The translations under genes and the position numbers were made by a program. From NCBI GenBank assembly GCA_964544155.1, contig CAZJAH010000002.1, positions 124,001-188,000 of the forward strand: DNA of 64,000 nt, in the 5' to 3' direction. Shown here piece by piece: positions 28,122-36,660 of the stretch (position 1 is the stretch's first letter; every line of letters begins with the position of its first letter). The stretch comes from CAZJAH01 sp964544155 (GTDB lineage: Bacteria; Bacteroidota; Ignavibacteria; Kapaibacteriales; UBA2268). The notes under the pieces were generated by a model, which had not been told where the DNA came from, made no database searches, and saw only the letters and a program-made list of their open reading frames with translations.

Positions 28122-28676
28122 CTATTTATTCATATCCTTTAAATAAGGAGTCAGAATTTCAATGATCTTCTTCTTTGCCCTGATTACCCTGACTTTCGCG
28201 TTATTTGCCGTGATTCCCATTTCCCGGGCTACTACTTCGTATGGCTTTCCGTCGAATTCTCTTTTAATGAAAACATCTCTGTACTTCGGGTCGAGATATT
28301 CCACGGCTTTAAAGATAAGGTTAATCATTTCCGTGCTGTCGTTATCATCGGAACCATTTGTGATAACCGTGTTTTCCTGCACAGGTACCTTGTTTTTTCT
28401 GTCGCGGAAGTAATTAACGCACAGGTTCCTGGCAATTACGATGAGGTAGCCCGGTATATTAGTAATATTGCTTTCAGGTTTTATACTTTTATAGAACTTT
28501 ATGAATGTTTCCTGAAAAATATCCCTTGCGAGTTCCTCATCTTTCAGCTTATTTCGGCAATAGGCAATCACCGTTGAGGAATAGCGTTCATAGATCTCTG
28601 TGAAAGCGCCGTCCTTCACGGATTTGGAACCTTTCATTTGTCTGATCAGTTCAGAATCGCCTATTTCCTCAAACAT
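28122..28676 (-). CDS. ECF-type RNA polymerase sigma factor
   Basis: 184-residue sigma-70 factor of the extracytoplasmic-function class: region 2 (about residues 25-95, with DEELARDIFQETFIKFYKS) and region 4 (about 125-178, with YLDPKYRDVFIKREFDGKP and the helix-turn-helix YEVVAREMGITANNAKVRV). No region 1 or 3, as usual for the class. It heads a leftward operon with an anti-sigma-like barrel protein and two lipoproteins, so it is probably held inactive by that partner until an envelope signal arrives. The promoter it recognises is not known. Confidence 0.93.
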   Translation of the reverse strand: MFEEIGDSELIRQMKGSKSVKDGAFTEIYERYSSTVIAYCRNKLKDEELARDIFQETFIKFYKSIKPESNITNIPGYLIVIARNLCVNYFRDRKNKVPVQENTVITNGSDDNDSTEMINLIFKAVEYLDPKYRDVFIKREFDGKPYEVVAREMGITANNAKVRVIRAKKKIIEILTPYLKDMNK

Positions 28677-28781
28677 ATTTACATTAATTAGTTAACAGCT
28701 TTTAATAACTATAACACTTGAATGTGCCGAATGGTACAAATTATTTATAAAAATGAATAAAATTCAGATAGAATGGAATAA

Positions 28782-29603
28782 TTAATTCTTATAGACAGTT
28801 TCTTCTTTGAATTTCCAGTCTTTTTCTTCCTTTAAAAAGCGCTTATTTACGGTCGGGATAAATTTATCCTCAACCATGCTCATAATTTTAATATCCAGCA
28901 CATTGCCGTCAATCTCAAGCAGGTTAAAGCTATTAGGCTCGTTCCGTGTACGGGTCGAAATAGCTGTTCCCGCGGATAGCAGAATAGTGAATTTCTTTCC
29001 CGGCTCGGCAGATTCCGGATATTCGATATATGCTCTATGCACATGCCCGGCCAGCATCATATCGAGCCGGCAGTCTTCAATTTCATCGAGCAGCAGATTG
29101 GCCCGCCCGAGGAAACTTTCATCGGGGCTGCCGGGTGTGGGGATAATATTATGATGTATAACCAAAATTTTAAATTTGCCTTCATCGATTGAACAAAGTT
29201 TTTCACGGGCTTCCTTTATCTGAGTTTTTGATACTCGGCCGCCTTTTATAGTTAGCGACCTTGCCGTATTAATGCCGAATGCGGCTATCTCATCATCTTC
29301 GTATGCGGGGAATTTATGATCGGTGATAAATTTTCTAAATCGTTTTAGCGGTTTATAAAACCTGCGGAAGATATTAAAAAGTGAAATATCATGATTGCCT
29401 GGAATGGCTACAATCGGAGAATCGAACTTTGAAAGAAATTCCTCTGCCTGCATGAATTGCTTTGTTTTCGCGCGCATGGTCATATCCCCGCTGACAACGA
29501 GCAGGTCGGGACTGATTTCGTTAATATCTCTAACGATCGCTCTTTCCGCTTTTTCGTTAACCGCGCCAAAATGTAAATCTGAAATATGTACTACTCTTCT
29601 CAT
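28782..29603 (-). CDS. Calcineurin-type metallophosphoesterase
   Basis: 273-residue cytoplasmic phosphoesterase. The five metal-binding motifs are present: HISDLHFG (residues 6-13), VVSGDMT, IPGNHD, VIHHN and AGHVHR. Family members hydrolyse cyclic nucleotides, phospholipid intermediates or other phosphoesters; the substrate is not evident. It follows the lipid kinase gene by only 7 bases, so the two are likely cotranscribed, which might hint at a phospholipid substrate (inference). Confidence 0.9.
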   Translation of the reverse strand: MRRVVHISDLHFGAVNEKAERAIVRDINEISPDLLVVSGDMTMRAKTKQFMQAEEFLSKFDSPIVAIPGNHDISLFNIFRRFYKPLKRFRKFITDHKFPAYEDDEIAAFGINTARSLTIKGGRVSKTQIKEAREKLCSIDEGKFKILVIHHNIIPTPGSPDESFLGRANLLLDEIEDCRLDMMLAGHVHRAYIEYPESAEPGKKFTILLSAGTAISTRTRNEPNSFNLLEIDGNVLDIKIMSMVEDKFIPTVNKRFLKEEKDWKFKEETVYKN

Positions 29604-29610
29604 TTTTAGT

Positions 29611-30531
29611 TTATTCCTCCATTTTCATATTATTCTTTGGAACGACTACATTGAGTGATCTTGTCATTATTTTATAATGCAGGGGTGACTTCATTTTAAC
29701 CACTTCCCCATCCATCGAAACGCTGACTTTCTTTTTGTTCGGGTAAAGGGTAAGCTCTTTTACTTCCAACTTCTCGAAATCTTCGAGCGTGTTTAGTTTA
29801 TTGAAAAGGAATTTTACCGCGTTCGCAAAAATACACAGCCTGTTAGTGCATTTTGTATAATAAACTCCCAGCTTTCCATCCTTTAGATTTTTCCTTCTGC
29901 CCAGCCTGTATAGCTCGGTATCGTAGGTATTATTACCCACAAAAACGAAGGGCGCTTTAAACCGCTTCTTTTCATTACCCGCTTTCATGCTGACTTTATA
30001 AAGCGGAAATCTTCTGAATATCTTGAGCATGGCAGCAAACATAGCGGGAAATTTACTGTATCCGAGCTGGTGCACGAGCTGCTTTCTATACCTGACTACA
30101 TGGGGATATATGCCGATCGATGAATTATTGATAAATACTCTGCCATTGAGCTTACCCGTATCAATGGTATCCTTATTGCCGTAGAATATATTGCGCACGG
30201 CATCCGACATTTCCAGCGGAATACCGCAATCCCTGGCGAAATTATTAAAAGTACCCGCAGGAATTACTGCCAGTGTGACCGGCGTGCCGGCTATCATCGA
30301 AGCAACCGCGCTGACCGTACCGTCGCCGCCTGCGGCTACAACCGTTTCCCTGCTGTTTTTGCATATGTTCTTGATCTGATCGATAAAATTTTCCGGTTTA
30401 ATTATATGAAAATCGATTTTATCATTTTCTTTTAAATATTTATTGAATTCCTGTTCGAGATTCGATCTGTATTCTTCCGGTGACTTACTGTCAACTCCGG
30501 ATTTGACATTAACAACTACATCAATCTTCAT
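29611..30531 (-). CDS. Diacylglycerol-kinase-family lipid kinase
   Basis: 306-residue kinase of the DAGK/YegS/BmrU family, phosphorylating a membrane lipid such as diacylglycerol. The nucleotide loop AAGGDGTVSAV and the following PAGTFNNFARDCGIP are classic. I chose the ATG at 30531, giving the family-like N-terminus MKIDVVVNVKSG; a longer frame from 30624 would lie within the preceding gene. The chosen start overlaps the stop of the YihY/BrkB gene by 11 bases. A metallophosphoesterase follows 7 bases later. Confidence 0.9.
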   Translation of the reverse strand: MKIDVVVNVKSGVDSKSPEEYRSNLEQEFNKYLKENDKIDFHIIKPENFIDQIKNICKNSRETVVAAGGDGTVSAVASMIAGTPVTLAVIPAGTFNNFARDCGIPLEMSDAVRNIFYGNKDTIDTGKLNGRVFINNSSIGIYPHVVRYRKQLVHQLGYSKFPAMFAAMLKIFRRFPLYKVSMKAGNEKKRFKAPFVFVGNNTYDTELYRLGRRKNLKDGKLGVYYTKCTNRLCIFANAVKFLFNKLNTLEDFEKLEVKELTLYPNKKKVSVSMDGEVVKMKSPLHYKIMTRSLNVVVPKNNMKMEE

Positions 30532-31125
30532 TGCTTTGATCTTTCTTATTGTTTTTTTTCTTTTTTTCAACCTCTCTGATAACTCTTTCATCTTTGATAT
30601 CTTTAGTGTCATCGGGTTGTTCAACTTTATTATTTTTTTGCATTACGTCCTTTATAAGCTGGGAAGTTTTTGCAACCTTGATCGCCGAATTTTTGGTTTC
30701 AAGGATTTTACCCGCGTATTTATTCCTGTACACCTGTGTAAATTCAGCCCCGAAATAAAATATCACTCCTGAGTAGTATATCCAAATCAGCAGNNNNNNN
30801 NNNNNNNNNNNNNNNNNNNNNNNNNNNNNNNNNNNNNNNNNNNNNNNNNNNNNNNNNNNNNNNNNNNNNNNNNNNNNNNNNNNNNNNNNNNNNCACCCGT
30901 GGCAGCATCTGTGCCGAAAATAAAACCTGCAATGGCAATTATTACAACGAGCAGAGGCGCCAGACTTAACATTGTATAAAAAGATAGCGACCCTGCCAGC
31001 TTAAACCACTTATCATCGTCAAGCTGTTCAATAGTTTCGATGATTAAGTTCTTAGCTTCTTTTAATTTAATTTTGATCATAGAACTATGAAAAATATTAC
31101 TTACATTCAAAATATAAGACGTCAT
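30521..31125 (-). CDS. YihY/BrkB-family membrane protein, interrupted by assembly gap
   Basis: Two ends of one gene on either side of 100 N. The N-terminal 77 residues include WFKLAGSLSFYTMLSLAPLL, the typical first part of the family; the C-terminal 90 residues start LLIWIYYSGVIFYFGAEFTQVY and end in a charged tail. The frames do not match across the placeholder. Family members have about 280-300 residues with six helices, so roughly 110-130 residues are missing and the true gap is probably several hundred bases. The family has been proposed to work in envelope transport or tRNA processing (RNase BN was a misnomer); role here unknown. Confidence 0.85.
30794..30893. other. Assembly gap (100 N) inside the YihY/BrkB gene
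   Basis: Exactly 100 N. Frame comparison of the flanks requires a true length with remainder 2 when divided by 3, and family length suggests about 330-400 bases. Confidence 0.98.
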
Positions 31126-31281
31126 TATATGAATTAATTTTAATTTTTCTTTGTTAACCGTTTATTAAAAATAATTGAACCAAAAAGTAACTTAAAGTTG
31201 AATGCTGTGTATTAATAATAGATGTTTTTTTGTTATTTTATGAAATTAAAACTTATCAAATCATTAACTAGGGGTTTTAGC

Positions 31282-33075
31282 ATGAAAATAACTGTACAAT
31301 TATCTTTAATTTTACTTATAACTATTTTTTCGGCCAGGGCACAGGGGCCCGGTGATATATATGAGGAAATGCCAAATATAGGAAACTGCGATGAAGGCAT
31401 TCTGAAAGATCAGGTCCAACTCGATGCGGTAGAAATTATCAACGAAATTCGTGCCCTGCACGGCCTGGCGCCGGTGGATTTTGAACCTACAGGCGAAGAG
31501 GAAGCTCAGCAGGCAGCATTGATTTGCGCGGCGAACGGGTCTATTTCACACTTTCCGCCTGAAACCTGGACATGCTATACACAGATAGCGGCTGACGGAG
31601 CAATGAAGTCTAACCTGTTTTTCTCAGGCTCGGGATCTGCAAGCTATCCGGGAATTATTAATTCGTTTATTGCCTGGATGCATGATGATAATACTCCTAA
31701 TGTAGGGCACAGGCGCTCGATAATTAATCCCTTCCTGAAAAAAGTCGCTTTCGGAAGGGTTGACGGTAACCCGGTTTCGGGCCCGAACCAGAATTTTTTC
31801 TTTAATGTGATGACAATGAATTACCAGGATTACGTGTCGGGCAGCATCGATCCTTCGATTGAATTTGTCGCTCACCCTCATAATAACTATCCGCCCAAAT
31901 GGGTAGATAAGGACTGGTACCTTTCTTTTTCAGTATTTTATGACCACGATAGCTGGTTCAATAATGATAACGTGGATTATACAAACGCTCAGATCACAAT
32001 TACCGATGAAAACGAGAACCAGCTTACAATTTCAGAGATCATTTACGATACTGAAGGCTGGGGTTCAGTTCCCAACTGCCTGAAGTTCAAAGTAAACGGC
32101 CTGCAGGATGACACAAAATACACAGTGAATATCAGCAACATAACAGTTAACGGCGCGGCAAAAGAATACGAATACTGGTTTAACCTTACCGATCAGGGAA
32201 CTGTACCACCGCCACTGCCTCATAGCCCGGATCCTTCAGACGGCGCTGAAGACATAGCAACTGATACCGGCCTCAGCTGGCAGGTGGATACACCCGCTGA
32301 CTCCTATCATTTAATGATAGCCACAGATCAGGATTTTAGCAGTACATTTTACGAGAACGATCAGTTAAGCACCAATACCGCTTCCGTAAGTAATTTAGAG
32401 CTGAATACGGTTTACTACTGGAAGGTCAGGTCAAAGCTCGATGATAGCCGGAGCGAATGGTCAGATACCTGGAGTTTTACTACCACTGCGGGCCTGCCGG
32501 AAACTGTAGCAGTTCTCCTGCCTGAAGACCAATCACAGGATATGCCTTTGAAACCGCAATTCAGCTGGGAAGCTACGGATATGGCAGATTATTATGAACT
32601 TCAAATAGATGATAATCCGGAATTCGTTATCCATACAATAGACATTTTCGAGCAGGAACTTCATAGTACCACTTATACGCCTTCAGAAGACCTGAAATCA
32701 TTAACCACTTATTACTGGAGAGTGCGGGGTGTAAACGATGCCGGCAATGGAGAATGGAGTGAAGTCAGAAGCTTTATGACCATGGATGCCTCATCAGTTG
32801 CCGACAGGATTTTCCTGAATAATACGGAAGTTAAAGTTTCGCCCAATCCGGTATCGGATAATACCGAGATAAGTATAAATATGCCAGATCACGGCCATAT
32901 CAGCCTGAAGCTATATGATTTAAACGGCCACCTGATTAAAGAACTATACAGCAATTACGCTGCCGGCAGTTTGACCATTAATGAGAATTTCTCAGGGCTT
33001 GCTCAGGGTACTTACCTACTGCGTTTAGGCAAGGGAGCAGAATTCAAATCAGTCAGATTGCAGATAAGCAGATAA
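31282..33075 (+). CDS. CAP-domain T9SS cargo protein with Fn3-like modules
   Basis: 597-residue secreted protein. I prefer the ATG at 31282, preceded by AGGGG seven bases upstream and followed at once by a signal peptide (MKITVQLSLILLITIFSARA); an in-frame ATG lies at 31222. A CAP/SCP-PR1 domain spans about residues 45-180, with INEIRALHGL, a histidine in SISHFPPETW and GHRRSIINP. It is followed by two or three Fn3-like modules (SWQVDTPADSYHLMI; YYWKVRSK; YYWRVRGVND) and a C-terminal T9SS type A sorting domain (VSPNPVSDNTEISIN, GTYLLRL). It should be exported by T9SS and anchored at or released from the surface. Substrate unknown. Confidence 0.9.
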   Translation: MKITVQLSLILLITIFSARAQGPGDIYEEMPNIGNCDEGILKDQVQLDAVEIINEIRALHGLAPVDFEPTGEEEAQQAALICAANGSISHFPPETWTCYTQIAADGAMKSNLFFSGSGSASYPGIINSFIAWMHDDNTPNVGHRRSIINPFLKKVAFGRVDGNPVSGPNQNFFFNVMTMNYQDYVSGSIDPSIEFVAHPHNNYPPKWVDKDWYLSFSVFYDHDSWFNNDNVDYTNAQITITDENENQLTISEIIYDTEGWGSVPNCLKFKVNGLQDDTKYTVNISNITVNGAAKEYEYWFNLTDQGTVPPPLPHSPDPSDGAEDIATDTGLSWQVDTPADSYHLMIATDQDFSSTFYENDQLSTNTASVSNLELNTVYYWKVRSKLDDSRSEWSDTWSFTTTAGLPETVAVLLPEDQSQDMPLKPQFSWEATDMADYYELQIDDNPEFVIHTIDIFEQELHSTTYTPSEDLKSLTTYYWRVRGVNDAGNGEWSEVRSFMTMDASSVADRIFLNNTEVKVSPNPVSDNTEISINMPDHGHISLKLYDLNGHLIKELYSNYAAGSLTINENFSGLAQGTYLLRLGKGAEFKSVRLQISR

Positions 33076-33094
33076 AAGTTGATTTTTATAAATT

Positions 33095-33132
33095 AAGCCT
33101 TCCGCTTTAATACAGCGGAAGGCTTTTTTTTT
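33095..33132 (+). terminator. Rho-independent terminator
   Basis: A perfect 12-base stem AAGCCTTCCGCT / AGCGGAAGGCTT followed by about ten T, just after the CAP-domain gene. Confidence 0.94.
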
Positions 33133-33154
33133 AATATATTCTAAGACCAGATGC

Positions 33155-33697
33155 TTAGATAGCAAACATAACGCCTGCCTGAATTTCGATAAAATTAGCT
33201 TCGGAAACTATGTTGAAGCCTAATTCACCGTTTAAAAATAATCCGGGAGAAAGTTCAAGCATTCCTCCGCCGGCTAGCCTAATACCTATATCTGAATCGG
33301 TATCATCAAATTCCCCGAATTGAGAATCATAGCTAATTGTATGGGAATAATATCCCAAATCACCTTCAATATAAGGCCTGAATTCTTCAGCCGATAGATA
33401 ATACCTGCCTCCGGCCCTGATCATTAAGGTGCTATAGCTGTAATCATCATAGATATCGCTGTCGATACTCCAGGGTATGAAACCTATCTGACCGATAATG
33501 GAGATATTTTCGGCTACACCGAATTCGCCTTTGGCGTTAAAGCCGAAACTTAGATTTGCTAAATCTCCGAAATCGCCAACGGGAGCGTTGATAAGGACAT
33601 TACCGCCTAAAAGGATCGGTGTATCCTGTGCTTTAGTTTCCTTTACGGAAATAAAAAGAAATGCGACAATAGCGCTTAATACTAAAAAACGCCTCAT
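33155..33697 (-). CDS. Small outer-membrane beta-barrel protein
   Basis: 180-residue protein with a signal peptide (cleavage near residue 23 after TKA) and a domain of alternating strands: VGDFGDLANLSFGFNAKGEF, GGRYYLSAEEFRPYIEGDLG, GLFLNGELGFNIV, ending in IQAGVMFAI. This is the pattern of the OMP_b-brl / OmpX-like eight-strand barrels. An AGGAGG site precedes the start. It is monocistronic, between two terminator-bounded units. No specific ligand can be proposed. Confidence 0.82.
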   Translation of the reverse strand: MRRFLVLSAIVAFLFISVKETKAQDTPILLGGNVLINAPVGDFGDLANLSFGFNAKGEFGVAENISIIGQIGFIPWSIDSDIYDDYSYSTLMIRAGGRYYLSAEEFRPYIEGDLGYYSHTISYDSQFGEFDDTDSDIGIRLAGGGMLELSPGLFLNGELGFNIVSEANFIEIQAGVMFAI

Positions 33698-33881
33698 GAA
33701 AAACCTCCTGATTTGTACAATACTAAAAATGTGTTTTAATAAGCCTAAACAACGAATATGAAATTAATTGATTTTAATTCGGATTGCAAATGTTTCTATA
33801 AAATTAATTTTTATTCTTTTTGTAATAATAATCGCTCCTGTACGAAAGATAATGTTATTTGACAAAAATTTTCGGTAAGCC

Positions 33882-35126
33882 ATGAATATTTACGGATGGA
33901 TTGTTTTAGCCGCAATAGTTACGGGCTTTTTGCTCGACACGATTGCCGATTACCTTAATTTAAAAAACTTAAATAAGGGATTGCCGCGTGAATTTTCCGA
34001 TTTATTCGATGAGGAAAAATACAGAGAATCGCAGAATTATACTAAGGAAAGGACTAAATTCGGCTATTATCCCGCGGTACTATCTCTGGTGATCACGCTG
34101 GCTTTTTGGTTCGCGGGCGGATTCGAATGGCTGGATAGCCTTGTGGTATCACTAAACGATTCCTTTATTATCCGCGGTCTGCTTTTTATCGGGATACTGG
34201 GTTTCGCGCAAATGCTTATATCCCTGCCATTCAGCATTTACTCAACATTTGTAATAGAAGAAAAATACGGCTTCAATAAAACCACGCCTAAAGTTTTTGT
34301 AATCGACAGGCTTAAATCCACGGGACTAAGCGTACTTATTGGCGCGCCTCTTTTAGCAGGCCTGCTGTGGGTACTCAGAGAAACAGGCGAATACGCCTGG
34401 CTATATGGCTGGGCCGGGCTTGTGGTATTTATGCTGATTATGCAGTATATCGCACCGCGATGGATAATGCCTCTTTTTAATAAATTCAAACCCCTGGAAG
34501 AAGGCGAATTAAGAGATAAAATATTCAGCTACGCGGAAAAAGTGAATTTTCCGCTCACTAATGTTTTTGTGATGGACGGATCCAAAAGGTCAACCAAATC
34601 TAACGCTTTTTTTACCGGATTCGGTAAAAACAAGCGGATAGCTCTTTACGACACATTGATTGAAAAGCATACAGATGATGAGCTTGTCGCTGTACTGGCG
34701 CATGAAATCGGCCATTACAAGAAAAAGCACATTACGGCCGGTATGTTAATAAGTATAGCACATACCGGGATTTTATTCTATCTGCTTTCGATATTCCTCT
34801 ATGACGAAGGCCTTTACCGGGCTTTCTTTATGGATAGAACGCCAATTTATGCCGGCCTCGTATTCTTCGGTATGCTTTATTCGCCGGTGGAGATGATTTT
34901 ATCAGTGCTGATGAATATTTTCTCAAGAAAAAACGAATATCAGGCTGACAGATTCGCCGCGGAGACATACGAAAAGCCCCGGGCTTTGATTGACGCACTC
35001 AAAAAACTCTCGAAAAATAATTTAAGCAACCTGACTCCTCATCAATTTTATGTATTCATTAATTATTCCCATCCTCCCGTGCTTAAGAGAATTAAGAAAA
35101 TTGATCATATAGCTCAAGGAAATTGA
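33882..35126 (+). CDS. Ste24-like CAAX-type M48 metalloprotease
   Basis: 414-residue integral membrane zinc protease of family M48. It has the long Ste24-type N-terminal membrane region (several helices; LPREFSDLFDEEKYRESQNY between the first helices is typical), the zinc motif in AVLAHEIGHYKKKH, and a downstream NEYQADRFAAE with the third ligand Glu. Bacterial members cleave membrane or misfolded proteins. Its stop overlaps the antiporter start (TGATG), so the two are cotranslated. Confidence 0.93.
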   Translation: MNIYGWIVLAAIVTGFLLDTIADYLNLKNLNKGLPREFSDLFDEEKYRESQNYTKERTKFGYYPAVLSLVITLAFWFAGGFEWLDSLVVSLNDSFIIRGLLFIGILGFAQMLISLPFSIYSTFVIEEKYGFNKTTPKVFVIDRLKSTGLSVLIGAPLLAGLLWVLRETGEYAWLYGWAGLVVFMLIMQYIAPRWIMPLFNKFKPLEEGELRDKIFSYAEKVNFPLTNVFVMDGSKRSTKSNAFFTGFGKNKRIALYDTLIEKHTDDELVAVLAHEIGHYKKKHITAGMLISIAHTGILFYLLSIFLYDEGLYRAFFMDRTPIYAGLVFFGMLYSPVEMILSVLMNIFSRKNEYQADRFAAETYEKPRALIDALKKLSKNNLSNLTPHQFYVFINYSHPPVLKRIKKIDHIAQGN

Positions 35127-36073
35127 TGGAAGTAGTATTAGCATTTTTGTGGTTAATAATGGGCTCGGCCGGGCTTTATTTCGGCGCTGAAGGCCTTGTC
35201 AGCGGCAGCGCGTCGGTAGCGATCAAAGCCGGGATCAAAGTGCTGGTTGTCGGGCTTACGATTGTAGCTTTCGGAACGAGCAGCCCGGAGTTGGTTATTA
35301 GTTTATCTGCGGCCCTTGAGGGCAAAGGGGATATTTCTGCCGGTAATATCATTGGTTCTAACATTTGCAATATTGCCCTCATTCTCGGCGCGGCGGCTCT
35401 TATAAGGCCAATCGAAGTGAATAAAAAGATTATCAGGTCGGATATGCCCATAATGATAGCAATAACACTGTTATTCGTATTGTTTGCTATGGATAAGCAT
35501 TTTGACCGGATAGAAGGCGGGATTTTCATTGTTATGATCATCGCGTACAATTTCATAGCTATATACTTTTCCAGAAAGGAAAATCAAAGTCAAGCAGCGC
35601 GGGAAGCCAAAGAAGCTGCTAATCCTGAAAGAAAGCTTTTTTTTGATATACTCTTCATTATAGGCGGTATAATTATACTTGTAGCCGGTGCGAATCTTTT
35701 CCTGCACGGAGCCACCGATCTGGCAAAAATATTTGGCGCTTCCGACGCTGTCATAGGCCTGACTGTAGTAGCTTTCGGCACCAGCCTGCCTGAGCTCGCA
35801 ACGTCGGTAGTCGCCGCGGTTAAAAAAGAGGGCGATATTTCGATTGGTAATGCCATTGGCTCCAATATTTATAATATTTTACTTATAATTGGCGCTACGG
35901 CTTTGATTTCTCCTATAACTATTACCGGAATTAAAAACACAGATATAGGTATGCTTATATTCATAAGCCTGCTTATACTGCCTTTAGCAGGTTTCGGGCT
36001 TAAACTGAACAGGCCTAAAGGCGTGCTTTTGTTATCACTTTACGCGGGATACATGTTCTATCTTTTTCAATAG
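35126..36073 (+). CDS. CaCA-family calcium/cation antiporter (YrbG-like)
   Basis: 315-residue inner-membrane exchanger with two inverted repeats, each bearing the alpha motif: VAFGTSSPELVISLSAAL with GNIIGSNICNI in the first half and VAFGTSLPELATSVVAAV with GNAIGSNIYNI in the second. These residues line the Ca2+ and Na+ or H+ sites. Ten helices are expected. The ATG at 35126 has AAGGA five bases upstream; a TTG one codon earlier is less likely. A 12-base terminator stem follows. Confidence 0.94.
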   Translation: MEVVLAFLWLIMGSAGLYFGAEGLVSGSASVAIKAGIKVLVVGLTIVAFGTSSPELVISLSAALEGKGDISAGNIIGSNICNIALILGAAALIRPIEVNKKIIRSDMPIMIAITLLFVLFAMDKHFDRIEGGIFIVMIIAYNFIAIYFSRKENQSQAAREAKEAANPERKLFFDILFIIGGIIILVAGANLFLHGATDLAKIFGASDAVIGLTVVAFGTSLPELATSVVAAVKKEGDISIGNAIGSNIYNILLIIGATALISPITITGIKNTDIGMLIFISLLILPLAGFGLKLNRPKGVLLLSLYAGYMFYLFQ

Positions 36074-36088
36074 CTTTACTTTAAAGTA

Positions 36089-36118
36089 CAAAAGCACAGG
36101 GCGAAACCTGTGCTTTTG
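36089..36118. terminator. Bidirectional rho-independent terminator
   Basis: A perfect 12-base stem CAAAAGCACAGG / CCTGTGCTTTTG with a 6-base loop between the converging antiporter and purE genes; T-rich on both strands. Confidence 0.85.
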
Positions 36119-36138
36119 TTAAATAATTTCTCAGTGGC

Positions 36139-36660
36139 TTATTCACCATCGGGGTCATAGAGAACGGTAAAATCCTCAGCGTCATTCTTGCGCCGTGAGC
36201 TCTCCGCCATTGCCAGTTTATACCGGATAACTTTTTCCATGATCTTGTTATTGCTCGCGCCGAGTATCTGCATGGCGAGAAGGCCGGCGTTTTTAGCTCC
36301 GCCAATAGCAACTGTGGCAACAGGCACTCCCGGAGGCATCTGCACTATGGAATACAGCGAATCTACTCCGCTCAGAGCTTTTGATTTGACGGGTACGCCA
36401 ATAACCGGCAGGGGAGAATGAGCCGCTGTCATTCCCGGCAAATGAGCCGCGCCGCCTGCACCGGCAATTATGACTTTAATACCGCGCCTGTGTGCGTTTT
36501 TGCCGTAATCCGCCATATCCGAAGGGGTCCGGTGGGCAGAAACAACTCTCATTTCGTAGGGTACGTCAAATTCCCTGCAAATTTCAGCAGCGTCTTTCAT
36601 GGTGGGAAGGTCTGAATCGCTCCCCATTATAATTCCAACTAGCGGTGCGGGATTAACCAT
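36139..36660 (-). CDS. purE: N5-carboxyaminoimidazole ribonucleotide mutase
   Basis: Class I PurE, converting N5-CAIR to CAIR in purine synthesis. The 173-residue chain has VGIIMGSDSDLPTMKDA, RVVSAHRTPSDM, IAGAGGAAHLPGM and the GVPVATVAIGGAKNAGLLA segment. The ATG at 36660 has AAGGAG six bases upstream; an in-frame GTG at 36666 would add two residues. The start lies inside the last codons of the PAS-only protein (8-base overlap), so the two are translated from one message. Confidence 0.96.
   Translation of the reverse strand: MVNPAPLVGIIMGSDSDLPTMKDAAEICREFDVPYEMRVVSAHRTPSDMADYGKNAHRRGIKVIIAGAGGAAHLPGMTAAHSPLPVIGVPVKSKALSGVDSLYSIVQMPPGVPVATVAIGGAKNAGLLAMQILGASNNKIMEKVIRYKLAMAESSRRKNDAEDFTVLYDPDGE

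Noticed and set aside
33498..33761. Open frame antisense to the small barrel gene
   Set aside because: It lies opposite a well-supported signal-peptide barrel gene and has no ribosome-binding site or recognisable sequence.
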